Numbered from the stretch's first letter, positions 1 through 12,065 are shown. The stretch: 64,000 nucleotides of DNA from Oncomelania hupensis (GCA_036898135.1 CM072511.1:38099330-38163329); one strand, 5' to 3'. A program made the numbers and translations. Notes: generated by a model from the sequence alone, not told the origin.

Positions 1-564
1 CAAAAAACGGTAATATTACACTGCTCTCACCAGTGTTCTTCCTGTCCTCCATGACATCACGAACTGGCAAAGCGACATTAAATGAGGTTGAGCCGATACA
101 TTATTTCATCGACTTCGTATCTGAACCAAGCTGCATGAATGCAGATGTGAGAGACATTCCATAAAAACCCAGAGAAGAAAAACATGTGGAAGGAGATCCC
201 AGCTCCGCGGCGGTGGCTGCTGATGTGCGAAGGCTCATGGCGACGCTGTCGTTTCGGAAGTTTGGAACTGTTTACTAAAGTGTATCTTGGGCTGCGGCCT
301 GTCAACAGCACATCAAAAACCTGACCCTCAGTCACCCTCCTGTCGTGCTGTTTATTTCTTCCTCGCTTTGGCGCCCATGCTGATAGGATGATAGCAGGCT
401 CTGACGGAGGGAATCGCCAACTTCTGCTCACTACTCATCCACTAGCAACAGCAGCAGCCGACTTAATATTAAGATGCATTGCTTTTGCCACTTCTGCTGC
501 TGTTGTTGTGGGTGGTATTGGTTGTGGTGATGCTGATGGAGGCGGTGGCAGATATGGTGGTACT
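1..564. other. no recognisable gene
   Basis: No protein family, RNA gene or repeat family was recognised. A minus-strand open frame of 117 codons (78-431) has no motif and no splice or repeat context, so it was not called. Confidence 0.5.
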
Positions 565-656
565 AGTTGTGATGATGAGGATGATGAGGATGATGAGGAC
601 GATGAGGATGATCTTGAGGATGATTATGATGAGGATGATGTTGATATTGGTGATCT
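565..656. repeat. imperfect GATGAG/GAT microsatellite
   Basis: Interrupted GATGAG, GATGAT and GAGGAT triplets form a short acidic-looking frame. The base composition explains the open frames on the plus strand here. Confidence 0.7.
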
Positions 657-691
657 TTAAATTAACATCATCGCCGTTGATGTTGCTACGC

Positions 692-1060
692 TGGGAGGCG
701 CGGTGGCCGATTGGTTAGAGCGTTGGCTTGCGGATCTGAAGGTCCCGAGTTCTAGCCGAGGCCGGGGCATTGTGTTGTGTCCTTGGAAAAGACACGTTAT
801 TCCCGTTTCCTACTCCTTCGGATGAGAGTATAAACCGAGGTATAGTCTGTGTCGCATGCATTCCATTATAACGGACTTTAAAGATCATGACGCTCATGTC
901 CTAGACGGGTGAGTGCCGGTGACAAGAACACCCAGCATGTACCTTGGGTAAAGCGCTTTACTTGGGGCTGCTGTACTTTCGAAAATGAAAATGTCCGAAT
1001 TTCACCTTGGTAATAATAAATGTTGTTAAAATTTTAAAAAAATAAAAAAAATTAAAAAAT
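692..1060 (+). mobile_element. tRNA-derived SINE
   Basis: The 5' end has a pol III A-box-like block (GTGGCCGATTGG) and, about 40 bases on, a B-box-like block (GGTCCCGAGTTC), as in a degenerate tRNA head. The body (about 790-960) includes a stretch around GGACTTTAAAGATC and GACGCTCATGTCCTAGACGG. The same body occurs in opposite orientation near 13560-13770, which shows it is a dispersed family. The copy ends in an A-rich tail (about 1030-1060). I saw no convincing target-site duplication. Confidence 0.7.
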
Positions 1061-1983
1061 ACGTCTCTTTCTCTGCTACCGCTGTTAACAGCCCATACGA
1101 AGGGTGTTGTAATGTTGCTGTTTTCACTCTTCAAACAGCTGCTGTATATGTTTTGGCAGTTGTCATCTCCGTGTTAGCAAAATATTTGACATGTATTGTG
1201 TTTTTGAATATCATACGTGATTTTATAAATTTAGGGAAGTGCTTTATATCAATAACACTAAAAAAATATCTTGTACATATGGACGCTTCCTTCTAAGCCG
1301 ATTGAGGAACTGAAGTCAAGTAGCCAAAAGTCCTTTAGCTTCTATTTGAACAGTCACGTAGGCCTACAAGGTCAGGTATGGTGAATCTGCCAATAGTCAG
1401 GTTTACAAAACAAGGGCTAACCACTGTTTATAGACCGGTGGCATGAATGACTATTGCACTGACCGACTGAACGACAGCTCTGCTGACCGACTGACCGATT
1501 ATGAAATTATGTGGCCGGCTGATAATATTGAAAAGGTGCATCCAGGGAAAACAATGTAGAGACTATAGGAGATACGCTAGTTTTGATGCAGATTTAAAAT
1601 GGGGGTTTCGGCTGCCCCAGACTCTCTGTGCTACATCCACTTACTGAGCAACGTATGCATTTCTTAGGGCCATGCAGAGACCATCCGAGCAGAGCAACCG
1701 AATTTGGCTGTCGGCAGTTCCAGCTTCTCCGTCTTAAAACCACTTGTTTACAATAGTATTAGCATCTACTCGAAACGTTTACACGCACAGGAAATCAAGG
1801 GTGAGAATGGGGTGATCCTGCCTTATAACCCTGATTGTGTTGCTGATGATGGCAATCAGTAACGCATTACTTAAGAACAATCATGAGACGATGACTGTCC
1901 TGTCAACAACTTCCAATGTCAGTCAAGGTCAAGAAGAATCTATAAGAATCTAGCTTTACTTTATCAGTGAGCTTTGGAACGAA
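1061..1983. other. no recognisable gene
   Basis: No coding frame of interest or repeat family was recognised in this AT-rich stretch. Confidence 0.5.
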
Positions 1984-2578
1984 TCAGTCAAATATTTAGA
2001 AGATATTTTATCAGACAATGGGTCCCCACAAGACGCCCTCTCCAGGATAGCACAAACAAATGCTGCCCTTACAAGGTTGAAGCCCATTTGGAAAGATAGG
2101 ACCATACGTCTATACTCCAAGGTAAGGTTGCTACGCCCCCTTGTCATCTCCATCTTCCTATACTCTTGCTAAACAGGGACCCTCAGATCAGACCTGCAAC
2201 GAAAAATACAAAGCATGGAGATACTGTAAGGCATTTCCTATACTCAGAACATTACCAACGACGAAGTCCGACATAAGATCACACCAGTCGTTGGACAACA
2301 CGATGACATGCTCACAGTGGTAAAGAAACGGAGACTCAGATAGTATTGCCACGTCACCAGAGCATCAGGCTTTGCTAAGATCATCCTGCAAGGCACTGTG
2401 CAAAGAGGCAGAAGGAGATGGAGACAAGAAAAGAGGGGGGAGGACAACGTCGAGAATGGACTGGCTTGACACTGAGTGAAGCCATGAGGGCTGCTGAAAA
2501 CAGAGAAAGATGGAGTACGCTGGTTAAACGATCACTTGTGGTGCCTCAACGACTTTCGAGTAACGGGAAAGGATAGGA
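1984..2578 (+). pseudogene. LINE family A fragment 1, reverse transcriptase C-terminal region
   Basis: Broken frames match the C-terminal part of the reverse transcriptase of the copy at 10284-11587: the block after the FADD box, then a region read as RRMVLS/KDRT and finally a GRRR..KR.EDN-like tail. It ends at GGGAAAGGATAGG, the 3' terminus shared by this family. The 5' end is truncated, and several frameshifts and stops make it non-functional. The clade is inferred as RTE-like. Confidence 0.75.
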
Positions 2579-3959
2579 TTTGGAACGAAGAGTGCTGTTA
2601 ACACTTCACAAAAAGATCAATGGTTAAATTTGATATCGGTCGGTAAGAATTAGAATCTAAAGATTTAGCCTCAAATTCTTAGTGACGTTTGAAAAGAACA
2701 GTGCTGGTACCCATTTCCATAAATAAGCTCAATGGATAAATGTAATATCAGTCAGTGATGCAAACTCGCTAAATTTGATATCGGTCTTTGATGATGTAAA
2801 AACTGATTGAAATAGAATTAGAATCTAGTGCGCGCCACTTTGGATGTATATTCTAATTTACGGTGTTAAATCTCGGTTGCAAAGTGCGCTGGTTTATGAT
2901 ATAGTGGTTTGGTCATGCGATTTACAATTTAGTTAGTAAGTTAGATTGTTAGTTAGTTAGGTAGTTAGTTAGCTAGGTTGTTTGTTAGGTAGTTAGGTAG
3001 TTTATTGTTAGCATCTTTTTACAATTTGATTTAGCACAGACTATAATTGATGTGCATGCTTCTAGATCTAGGCCGGTTTGAAAGTTAACAGTCAAAGAGA
3101 CCAAATCAATGTACTTTAACATTTTAGCATTACATTATAGTGCAAGATGCTAATAGACAGTTGCGTAGTACTGTATATGCTGTTGCAAGCACTAACTCGA
3201 AAGTGCAGGAAAATCTACTCTTCTTAATTTTTTTTTTCTTAAAGTTAAGCTAAATCAGCATCATCTGAGTCTGAATTGGAGGTACGCCTCAGTAAACCCA
3301 AATATTCGGAATGTAGGGGACTCAGTACGGGATGCGGTGTACTGCATGCGAAGGATGGAGGAGTTCTACCTTTACTGGGTGGCGCCAGAACGCGGCACAA
3401 CGTTTGGCAGTCCTGCCCAGACTCGCCACAACAGAGACAAGACGAATGGGGGTGTCTGTATAAACGGTTCTTCTACCAACCATTCCCCCCTCCCCCCCCT
3501 CCACCACACTCCTCTCTCCCTCTAAAATTGCCGTATTAAATTGTCCACATGGGTCTTAATAGCTCCTATGGAAGCGGGGTTGGATTTTTATCTTTCTTGC
3601 TTTCTTTCAATTTATAAATCGTACTTCTGGTATTTGGAAGGGATCGGAGCTTCGGAACTAGTCGTTTATGCAACTGATAGCACTCTCACATGGGTGCACG
3701 ACTACAAGGAAAGATTTTTCCGTCTGTGGTTTGTTTAGTGAATGATTTTTTTCTTCTCCTTATTTGGAGGGTGGGGGTGGGAGTCTGCAGTCCTATTGTT
3801 TTAAACAGCGGGGCGCTTTGGAATTTTGCTTATCACGTTCAGAATGACACATTTATGTTTCCCATATCCATATGATCAGGGATAGGAAAACGGCCTCGGC
3901 CTCAGATACCGTGGATGGTGTCTATCATTTCTTTGTGGAGAAAAAAACAACAACACATA
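2579..3959. other. no recognisable gene; short TTAG-rich tract
   Basis: Degenerate TTAG/TTAGG-type repeats lie at about 2931-3005. The remaining sequence has only short frames with no recognised motif. A C-rich tract at 3483-3515 accounts for the Pro-rich frames. Confidence 0.5.
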
Positions 3960-4105
3960 AACTTAGCAGAGAGAGAGACAGAGACAGAGACAGACAGACA
4001 AACAGAGAGACAGATGGAGAGACAGAGAGGACGTGTGTCACATTGAGTATCAGAGACTTAACCGACAAAGGTTTTGAGCACATAATTATGGAGCTCTACC
4101 GACTG
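3960..4105 (+). repeat. GACA/GAGA tract plus dispersed module
   Basis: A GAGAGACAGA-type tract leads into a non-simple block (about 4030-4102, containing GTCACATTGAGTATCAGAG). That block recurs after the GA tract at 37548-37618, so this is part of a dispersed repeat carrying the microsatellite with it. Confidence 0.65.
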
Positions 4106-4650
4106 AGTAGGCCTATCAGACTTGATTTAGACTTTGATTTGATGACACTCAACACGCAGCATGTTCTCAGGACACAGCTTTTTAACTCACCTGATGCTCA
4201 GTATTGTCAGGCAGAGTAGAGGTAGCGCTGCTGACTGCGATGTTTAATAAAACAGGCGCGTCGGAAGCACCATTCAATTAAGGTAATTGCGGCTTACTAC
4301 CAACAAATGGCGATGGCATTACACCGAAAATTGCCTTCCCTTAACTGTTGATGGGGATAAGCCACAAAATGTATACCGTATTAAGAGTAAGTTTATACCA
4401 TACATTTTATTCCTTTCCTTGTAAGTCGTATTTTCCGTAGAGATTAAAACATCTACCAAACCATAATCCCTAATAATTGCTATCATTTTTGCGCAGTTCC
4501 TTAGTATGTAAAACGTATATCAAGATTCGCTTTACATACAAGAATTTGTAACTAATAAGTTTTGTTGTTGTTGTTGTTGTTGTTTTTCGTAGAAATTTAT
4601 TCCACAAGCGCCAAGTTGGTGTTGAGGAGCTAGCGGGTTCCATCCAGGTT
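4106..4650. other. no recognisable gene; TTG microsatellite
   Basis: A (TTG)n tract lies at 4562-4587. Nothing else was recognised. Confidence 0.5.
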
Positions 4651-4871
4651 GCCGGGGTGGCCTGGAGGCGGAGTTGGTGGTTAGTCGCATGTTTCTTGTG
4701 CCAAAGGTTGAGAGTTCGATTCCAACAGGGAAGGAACTTATGGGGCTTAGGTAGGAGGCTTTTCAGGTCACCGAGGGTTTCTTCGGGTACTCCGGTTTTC
4801 TCCCTCCCTTCCATAATGGTATTGGATTTATATACACAAATATGTTGTTGTTGTTGTTGTTGTTGTTGTTT
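4651..4871 (+). mobile_element. tRNA-derived SINE with V-domain-like block
   Basis: The head has an A-box-like TGGCCTGGAGG and a good B box (AGAGTTCGATTCC, about 4711-4723). The central block at about 4777-4805, around CTTCGGGTACTCCGGTTTTC, resembles the conserved V-domain described for V-SINEs such as the zebrafish DANA-type elements. The copy ends in a (TTG)n tail (4843-4870), as expected for a SINE mobilised by a LINE with a simple-repeat 3' end. A related copy lies at 56340-56600. Superfamily assignment is from memory of the motif and is tentative. Confidence 0.7.
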
Positions 4872-5030
4872 TAATCACTCTGAATATTCAGTTTTCCAAA
4901 TTCACGTTTTACGGTAAGTGTAAAGAGTGTAATAATCTATAAAGCTGTATCTTCGTTCCAAATGGTTTGATTTCCCCAATACCACGTCCCCTCTCCTCCT
5001 CCCTGATTCAATGGGAGAAAGATCGAAGAA
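4872..5030. other. short unannotated stretch
   Basis: Nothing recognised. Confidence 0.4.
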
Positions 5031-5085
5031 AAAGAAAGAAAGAAAGAAAGAGAGAAAGAAAGAAAGAAAGAAAGAAAAGAAAGAA

Positions 5086-5145
<60 letters not shown>

Positions 5146-5205
5146 AAAGTACAGAAAGGAAGGAAGGAAAGAAAGAGAAAAGGAAAGAAAGACAGAAAGG
5201 GAAAA
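5031..5205. repeat. GAAA microsatellite
   Basis: (AAAG)n runs with few interruptions to about 5150 and then decays into AAGGAAGG/AAAGA. It explains the Lys/Arg-rich and Phe/Leu/Ser-rich frames on the two strands. Confidence 0.9.
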
Positions 5206-5636
5206 AAAAGAATTAATGAATTAAATCGCAAACAAGGGGTAAGAATTAGCAAAAATAATTCAAACGTTATCCCAAAGTTAATAACACAAAAAAATACAAG
5301 AATACTCAGAAAAACAAGTCATTCAACTATCGTATCCAATGACAAGGGGAGAACGTGAGATTAAGAGATTTAGGTAGACAAAAGGTGAAGAATGAACAGA
5401 AATGGTTACAGAATTTGTTGTTATTGTCCTTGTTACTGAAAGACAGAGCCTCCATACAATCAGCGTAACTGAGAGCCTCCGAGGCTGGAGTTGGCCACTA
5501 AACATTTAATGAGAGGTAAGCGTTACAACGTCAGACCTCTCCGAGTCTCAGCTAAACAGTGTGACCTCCATGATGATGATACAGGCACGAGGGACGTCTT
5601 ATCTGGGGGAGTGGGTTTCATGAACAAAAAAGCAGT
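5206..5636. other. no recognisable gene
   Basis: Only short frames with no recognised motif. Confidence 0.4.
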
Positions 5637-8600
5637 GCATAGGGTCGAGTCACGATCCTTGCCCGGCAACAAAAAGTCTAAAAATAGATTTCCGAGCTCA
5701 AATGCCTACTTCCGGTGACAAGGCAATGACCGTCGTAAATGCCGACGAAGCACTGCATCTGGGGAAAATGCAACAGTGATTCAAGGTACACACACAAGGA
5801 TTACATGCAGGGAGTGACTTACTTCACCATTCCAGATCTACTGGCTGACCCAAACAAACACAAACGGTGTATTTATTTATGTGGATGGGCAGATTTGACG
5901 ACCAAATCAACGCACGATCCGAGCAAAGCTAGACGGCTAAGATTCATCTGTTCGAAGCATTTTGTGGGAGGGATCGGACCAAAAGAACTTAATCCAGACC
6001 CTTTGCCAGCAAGTTATACACAAGAGCAGGTGTGTAATAAATAATCGCAAAGATTTAGAAGTTTATAAACTGGAGAAATACTATAGATTCTCATTATTCA
6101 GTCCCTATACTACTACTACTACTACATGTTTTTAAGTAGGTAGTACTAGTCTAAAGTAGGCCTATTTGTTTATTTACTAATTTAGTGTATAAACTCAAGC
6201 TGATACTGCTGCTAGTACTAGTAGACGTGGTACAGGTGACCCACTCACCTTCCCACTATTCATTCTAAAATCAGGCATTCACCTAATCACTATTGTTGTT
6301 GACAGTCTTCAACTGCTTTTTTCCTCTCTTGGCAACATGTAACTAGTAACTTAAGTAAGACCATTTCAAAACAGCAGTTTTGCATCATTTCAGATTTCTG
6401 GTGTTCTATTTACTATTCACTATTGGCTGGCATTGGTAAATTTATAAGAATTAGAATAAAACAAGTTTATAAAAGCCAACCATTTATTTACTTTTTCAAA
6501 TTTTATTAAAATTGAAATATTCAAACTTGTTATTTAAAACTTTAAAAAGATTAGCTTAAATTACAATTCTTAAATGGTTAACACGTTTAGGCCTGCAATA
6601 CCTAGCTACATCTTGGTTATTATTACAATATTAAAAAAATATTATTATCATTGTTATTTTATAATTACTATTATTATTATGAGACTTCATTAGGTTTCTT
6701 TTACTAGATGAACTGATTAAGTATATGTGTTTACTGATTACTATGTGTTCCAAAACATTACATTTTTACTAAAGATTGTTAAGTAAACAAATTACTAATT
6801 ACTGTTTGCATCATATAATATAACCAGTTACTGTACATAAATCATATTCATAGTAATTAGTACTACTGTCAGTAACATTTTTCACTGATTTGATTTTATC
6901 AGCTCGTTAGGGTAAATTAATTAATAAATATATTTATAACAATATAAGTCATGAATGAATGTTTTGGGGCATGAATAGATTTTATTTATTTTCATTGCCA
7001 ACATTTTAAAAGCACATGGCTAAAATTACATTTCACTTTTAGTAAGATTACTTGAAATGGAAAGAGTAAGCATGTGTTGCTTATATTGTTATAATTGATG
7101 ATCTATTCATTATAATTTTTTAAAATGTAAACCATTTGCCAATAACCTGTATTTCAACTATTTCAAGTATTTGGCATTGTGGAAATACAGTATATGCATG
7201 TAGTGAGGAAATAATGGGAATTCCACAAGGTAGTTTGCAGGCTCTAGTTCTTAAAAAAAAATCACTGTATAATCTTATATTTATTATTTATGTTGTGCAC
7301 ACAGATTGAGAAAGCAGTCAAAGCAGCCAGAATAAACAAGAGACGGAGAACATCGCCTGACAATGTTCATCACTGCAAGAAATCAAAACTAGCAGAGGCA
7401 GAAGAAGATAACATGTAGAAATAAACTTTTGGTGGTCAATGTTGTACCCTCGTAGTTAGTTTCCAGCTAAAATATTATGCTGTAAAATGTTCTTATAATT
7501 CATCTTTTTAGGTAATATAATTTGTGTGCAATGAAAAATTAATAATAAAAAGCTGGAAAAATTTATTTCAGATTTGTCTTACTCAGTGGTTGGTTTTTGT
7601 TTTCTGACTATGCTTACATGTATGAAAAACACTGATTTTCAGCGTCAACAAGTATTACTCAATTTGCAACACAGATAAAATAACACACAAGACATGGACA
7701 AAGATGTCAACCCTAAAAGTAAAACACTGAAAAGTATAACATTATTAAAAGAATTTATTAAATTGATGCAAAATAAATAGCTGTTAACCACACACATATG
7801 ATATATGTCAGTCAAAATGTAGAAAATCAGTCATTTATGGGAAATGCCTAAGGCAGGTATGAGTATTTTTTCACTGAATGACAAAATACCACTCTTTCTT
7901 TCCGTAAATAATTGCACTTAGAAATTATTTAGACAGAAAGAACTGTAAGTTGTTAAATTAATGCCTCTGATTCTGAATTAAAATATATCACTCATTCTGT
8001 AACTAAATAAATGACAATCGTCTGTACGCGGGCAAATGCCGTGAAATTTCATAAGGTATAGTGTTCTTTATTTTGATATATATACAAATAAGCTGCTAAA
8101 ACCACCAAAACATTGTCGCGCAGCCCCAAATTTTACATTAACATACAGCAAAAATGAGAACTCTCCCCCCACAAAAAAGCATACTATATAATGTAAAAAT
8201 TAAATAAGATTGATTTATGTTTACATTAAATTACTGAAAAAAACACTGTACTGTATAAGCCCTATTAAGTACCATTCAACTATATTTTAATCTAATCCAC
8301 CTACATCATAACATGTTTTGTAAATAATCACTACTAAGCAGTTGTGTGCATACAAATACCAGCCTTTTTTCGGGGTGGGGGTGGAGGTGTTGAAATTAAT
8401 ATAACTATCAATCATTCCTAAATGCACCAACTGCATAGTGGCTTACTCTTACTGTACAGTGCTCAATCAGATATAGGCCTACTACTGTCTAGACTACACT
8501 GACTACAGTCATATTGAAGTCAATATGACGGCTTTAGTTTATTAAATTTACTAAATTCAATTATCAAACCTGTGAAATAAGTCAGTAAATGTTGGTAGTA

Positions 8601-8988
8601 TGTCAAAAGAACGATGCTGATTGCGACATGACATTAATTTAATGATATGAAATGAGGCCTAATCCGTACGCCTACTAATCCGTAATCGTATCATCGCCCC
8701 TCACCACCTTTCGACCCAATCCGACTTCTTTCCCGATGCTGACAGTCCTCTTGTTATCAACTATCGTTATAATGCTATCACACTTGAAGAACCAACGTCA
8801 TTTAAAGGTAAACTGCTTCCCGGTACATCTTTTTCTCCGAGCAATATATTTGGAAATACTTGAAAGTACGCCATTTGGACACCGAGTGTTGTCACCGGAA
8901 GTAGTTAAAACGAAGATTTTTGCCGATCATTTACGAAGATGACGTCGCACGAAGCAGACGCCTTGATTTCGTGATTCGACCCTATGTT
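5637..8988 (+). mobile_element. putative THAP-bearing DNA transposon, non-autonomous
   Basis: The left end (5637-5725) contains CATAGGGTCGAGTCACGA and, about 75 bases in, CTACTTCCGGTGACAA. The reverse complement of the right end (8895-8988) contains CATAGGGTCGAATCACGA and, at similar spacing, CTACTTCCGGTGACAA. These imperfect inverted termini flank the THAP gene at 5739-7418. A 2-bp AT duplication can be read just outside AGGGTCGA on both sides, but that is weak evidence. No transposase catalytic domain was found between the ends. On the minus strand just inside the right end, a 35-codon frame starts at about 8873 and may be a leftover first exon. The interior (7420-8860) is AT-rich and otherwise featureless, with a small perfect hairpin at about 8508-8529. 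P-like or ISL2EU-like elements would fit, since such families can carry THAP domains, but I cannot decide between them. Confidence 0.5.
5739..7418 (+). CDS. two-exon THAP-type zinc-finger protein, 134 aa
   Basis: Exon 1 is 5739-6029 (97 codons) and ends CAG|GTGTGT. Exon 2 is 7305-7418, preceded by TTGTGCACACAG. Splicing is phase 0 and gives 134 residues before TAG, with AATAAA immediately after the stop (about 7420) and another at about 7537. The protein begins MPTKHC. Candidate zinc ligands are Cys6, Cys11, Cys71 and His74 (CSKHF), with a Trp at 50, Phe75 and a late Pro-containing PDPLPASY segment. This is the C2CH layout of THAP domains, which bind specific DNA. The gap between the second Cys and the third ligand is about 59 residues, slightly longer than usual. 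Exon 2 is very basic (KRRR and KKSKL), consistent with a nuclear localisation signal. If unspliced, the frame stops after VCNK at 6044. The gene lies just inside the left inverted terminus of the putative element, so it may be transposon-encoded rather than a host regulator. The splice model is inferred from signals only. Confidence 0.65.
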
Positions 8989-9394
8989 TCCATCAACCAC
9001 ACACAGAAGCTACAGAAAGAGAAAGAAAATGAAACCACATGAATAAGCTTCCTGTTACAGAAATTAAAAAAATGAACCAAAAACATCACACAAAAAAGGA
9101 ATGGGACCACAAAACAAAACAAAAAACAACAAGAAAAAAGAAATCAGACAGCCAGAGAAGAGTAATGAACTAAAGCATTGCCACACAAATCTCCATTGGC
9201 AATGAAACAAGCGGCAGCAGCCTGAGCAGACGCAACTGTGACAGTTTTATACGCTACACACCAGCCCTAAACAGCCCCCAACACCAGCTCCCAGCCCACC
9301 ATTCCGTCAACGTTACGTTTACATTGTAAAACACCACGATGACGTCTGCACGAGTGCTTATAAAAGGATTTTTTTTTTTAAAGGGGACAGGCTA
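8989..9394. other. no recognisable gene
   Basis: A-rich sequence with no recognised feature. Confidence 0.4.
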
Positions 9395-9424
9395 GAAGAA
9401 GAAGAAGAAGAAGAAGAAGAAGAA

Positions 9425-9493
<69 letters not shown>

Positions 9494-9494
9494 A

Positions 9495-9532
<38 letters not shown>

Positions 9533-9559
9533 AAAGAAGAAGAAGAAGAAAAAGAAGAA

Positions 9560-9634
<75 letters not shown>

Positions 9635-9725
9635 GAAAAAGAAGAAGAAGAAGAAGAAGAAGAAGAAGAAGAAGAAGAAGAAGAAGAAGAAGAAGAAGAA
9701 GAAGAAGAAGAAGAAGAAGAAGAAG
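9395..9725. repeat. alternating GAA and GAT trinucleotide blocks
   Basis: The blocks run in order GAA (9395-9425), GAT (9426-about 9531), GAA-like (about 9532-9560), GAT (about 9561-9632) and GAA (about 9633-9725), about 330 bp in total. Poly-Met, poly-Lys, poly-His and poly-Leu frames over it are artefacts of the repeat. Confidence 0.95.
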
Positions 9726-10283
9726 GGAAGGGAATAGAAGAAGAAAGGGGAGCGACTTAAATGAAAAAGGGAAGAGCCTATATGAGGAAGCGGCAGCGCA
9801 GCAAGAGAAGAAGTTGATTAATAACGACTGTACCACTGGTGTTAGTGATTAGAAGCACAAAAAATGTTTTCTATTATTGTACAATTCTTTCAAGTAATCA
9901 TTCAACTCTGTAAGAAATTAGGCTGTTATTGCTGTGGCATCTAGATTTGTAATGTTAAAAACATCATAAACTCCTTAGATTTGAAAATTCAACAGCAGTG
10001 AACATCAACAAACATTCCCTCCCTCCCTCCCCCTTCTACCCTCACTACCCCCTCTATTTTTTCACCTTACATACTTAGCATACTAATTTTGGGCTTTACA
10101 GAGCAAGGGACATAACCTCTATTTGATACCTTTCTTCGCTTTCTAGAGACTAGCGATTCTTTCCCTTTCTTAAAAGCGATTTTTCTTTTCGGTTGCCTGT
10201 GGCAATCAAATTGTTTGTCGATAGAATAGTAGAATGCTTAGACATTCAAATGCTGGAGAACTGGGCGCATTTAATCATAAGTC
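9726..10283. other. no recognisable gene; C-rich tract
   Basis: A CCCTCCCTCC tract lies at about 10018-10060. Nothing else was recognised. Confidence 0.5.
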
Positions 10284-11587
10284 CTATCCTATCCCGTAAC
10301 TCGAAGGTCGTAGTGGCACCACAGATGATCGTTTAACCAGCGTACTCCATCTTTCCCTGTCCTCAGAAACCCTGATTGTTTCGCTCAGTGTCAAACCAGT
10401 CCATTCTCGAATGTTGTCCTCCCATCTCTTTTTCGGTCTCCCTCTTCTTCTACCTCCTTGCACTGTGCCTTGCAGGATGGTCTTTGCAAGACCTGATGAT
10501 CTGGTGACGTGGCCATACCATCGGAGTTTCCGTTTTTACACCACTGTCATCGTGGTTCTCCAATGGCTTGTGTGATGGTCTGTCGGACTTCGTTGTTTGT
10601 GATGTGCTGAGTATAGGAAATGCCCAGAAGTCTTCTGTAGCACCTCATCTCCATGCTTTGTATTCTTCGTTGGAGGTCTGCTGTGAGGGTCCATGTTTCG
10701 CAAACATATAGGAAGATGGAGATGACAAGGGAGCGCAGCAGTCTTACCTTGGAATGTAGACTGATGGTCCTGTCTTTCCAAATTGGCTTCAACCTCGCCA
10801 GGGCAGCAGTTGTTTGTGCGATCCTGGAGAGGACTTCCTGTCGGGACCCATTGTCTGATACAATGGCTCCTAAATATTTGAAGCTATGCACTGTGTTGAG
10901 GGATTGGCCTTGGACTTTGATGTCCGTGTTGATGCCATTGGTTATGTTGGTCATCATTTTGGTCTTCTCTGCACTTATTTCCATTCCATAGGCTCTGGAG
11001 GTGGTGTCAAGCCTCTGTACCAGCTGTTCAAGTTCTTGTTCCTCTCCAGCCAATCCATCAATGTCATCCGCAAATCGAAGGTTGGTGATTGCTCTTCCCC
11101 CTATGCTGACTGTGCCTTCGCGATCTGCAAAGGCATCTGACATGATGCGCTCTAGGAAGGTGTTGAAGAGTGTTGGAGAGAGTAGGCATCCCTGACGCAC
11201 ACCGATTGTTGTTCAGAACCAGTTTCCGATGGCGATGTTGTGGAGGACTGCACTGGTAGCCTTGTCATACAGGCTTTTGATGACTTCAATAATTTTAGGG
11301 CTGATGTTGTACACTCTCATGGTTGCCCACAGAGCTGCATGCCACACTCGGTCAAACGCCTGTTTGAAGTCTATGAACACATGATATAGATGTTGTTGGT
11401 GCTGTAGGTATTTCTCGCAGATTATTCTGTGGTTGAAAATTTGTTCAGTGGTACTTCGCCCTGCCCTGAATCCTGCTTGTTCTTCAGCTATAATTTGTAC
11501 AGCTTGGAGTTTCAACCGGTTGAGTATTATTTTCAGGAGGACCTTGCTGGGATGGCTGATGAGGCTGATGGTGCGATAATTTTCACT
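10284..11587 (-). pseudogene. LINE family A copy 2, longest reverse transcriptase fragment
   Basis: Read on the minus strand, 11587-11213 encodes reverse transcriptase from SENYRTISLISHPSKVLLK through the catalytic motif A segment FIDFKQAFDRV. After an in-frame TGA (the copies at 20156 and 23385 show an Arg codon or a close relative there), 11200-10547 continues with GVRQGCLLSPTLFN, the LRFADDIDGLAGEE box that holds the active-site Asp pair, FKYLGAIVSDNGSR, and a CETWTL..RRIQSMEMRCYRRLLGIS segment. Frameshifts break the last part (a GRRRG.P.KRWEDNIREW-like tail). The 3' end is GGGATAGGATAGGA. The element is 5'-truncated inside the polymerase domain, with no endonuclease. It belongs to an RTE-like clade of non-LTR retrotransposons by overall motif pattern, and the clade is inferred. 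It is non-functional. Confidence 0.85.
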
Positions 11588-11889
11588 CATAAAAAATAAG
11601 TCAATTTACGGATGCTATTTTATAATTTTATAATAAACCAAAGTAGACATTTCTTTGTTTTATTTTACGCCGTTTTATTGTTATATCATAGGTACTATTT
11701 TATTATAATTTATTTTATCTCTTTTTTTTCAAGTTTAAAAGATAATATTATTTAATTTTCTGTGTTTATTATTAGCTATTGTTGCTTCTGTTGGACTTTT
11801 GTGAGCAATCTTGTATACAAAGCAATTTCATTTTATTTCAGAATACTTTGTGGTGCTCCCGTGGATGTTGTTTTACCTGTGTGGTGTTT

Positions 11890-11921
<32 letters not shown>

Positions 11922-12065
11922 ATTGTTGTTCTTCTTCTTCTTCTTCTTCTTTTCTATTAGTTTTTTTTTCTTTAGTTCTACTCTCATGATACTTATTGGC
12001 TCACATTACTAGTCATTAATCCTTCAAACACAACAGATTATTTCATTTTATATAAATTATTATTA
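11588..12065. other. no recognisable gene; TTG/TTC microsatellite
   Basis: (TTG)n then (TTC)n lies at about 11888-11952. Flanking sequence is AT-rich. Confidence 0.5.

Noticed and set aside
78..431. 117-codon minus-strand frame
   Set aside because: No motif, no low-complexity explanation and no splice context. Too little to support a gene.
9378..9836. Open frames of poly-Met, poly-Lys, poly-His and poly-Leu
   Set aside because: They are translations of GAA/GAT repeats with no non-repeat coding sequence, start context or splice signals.
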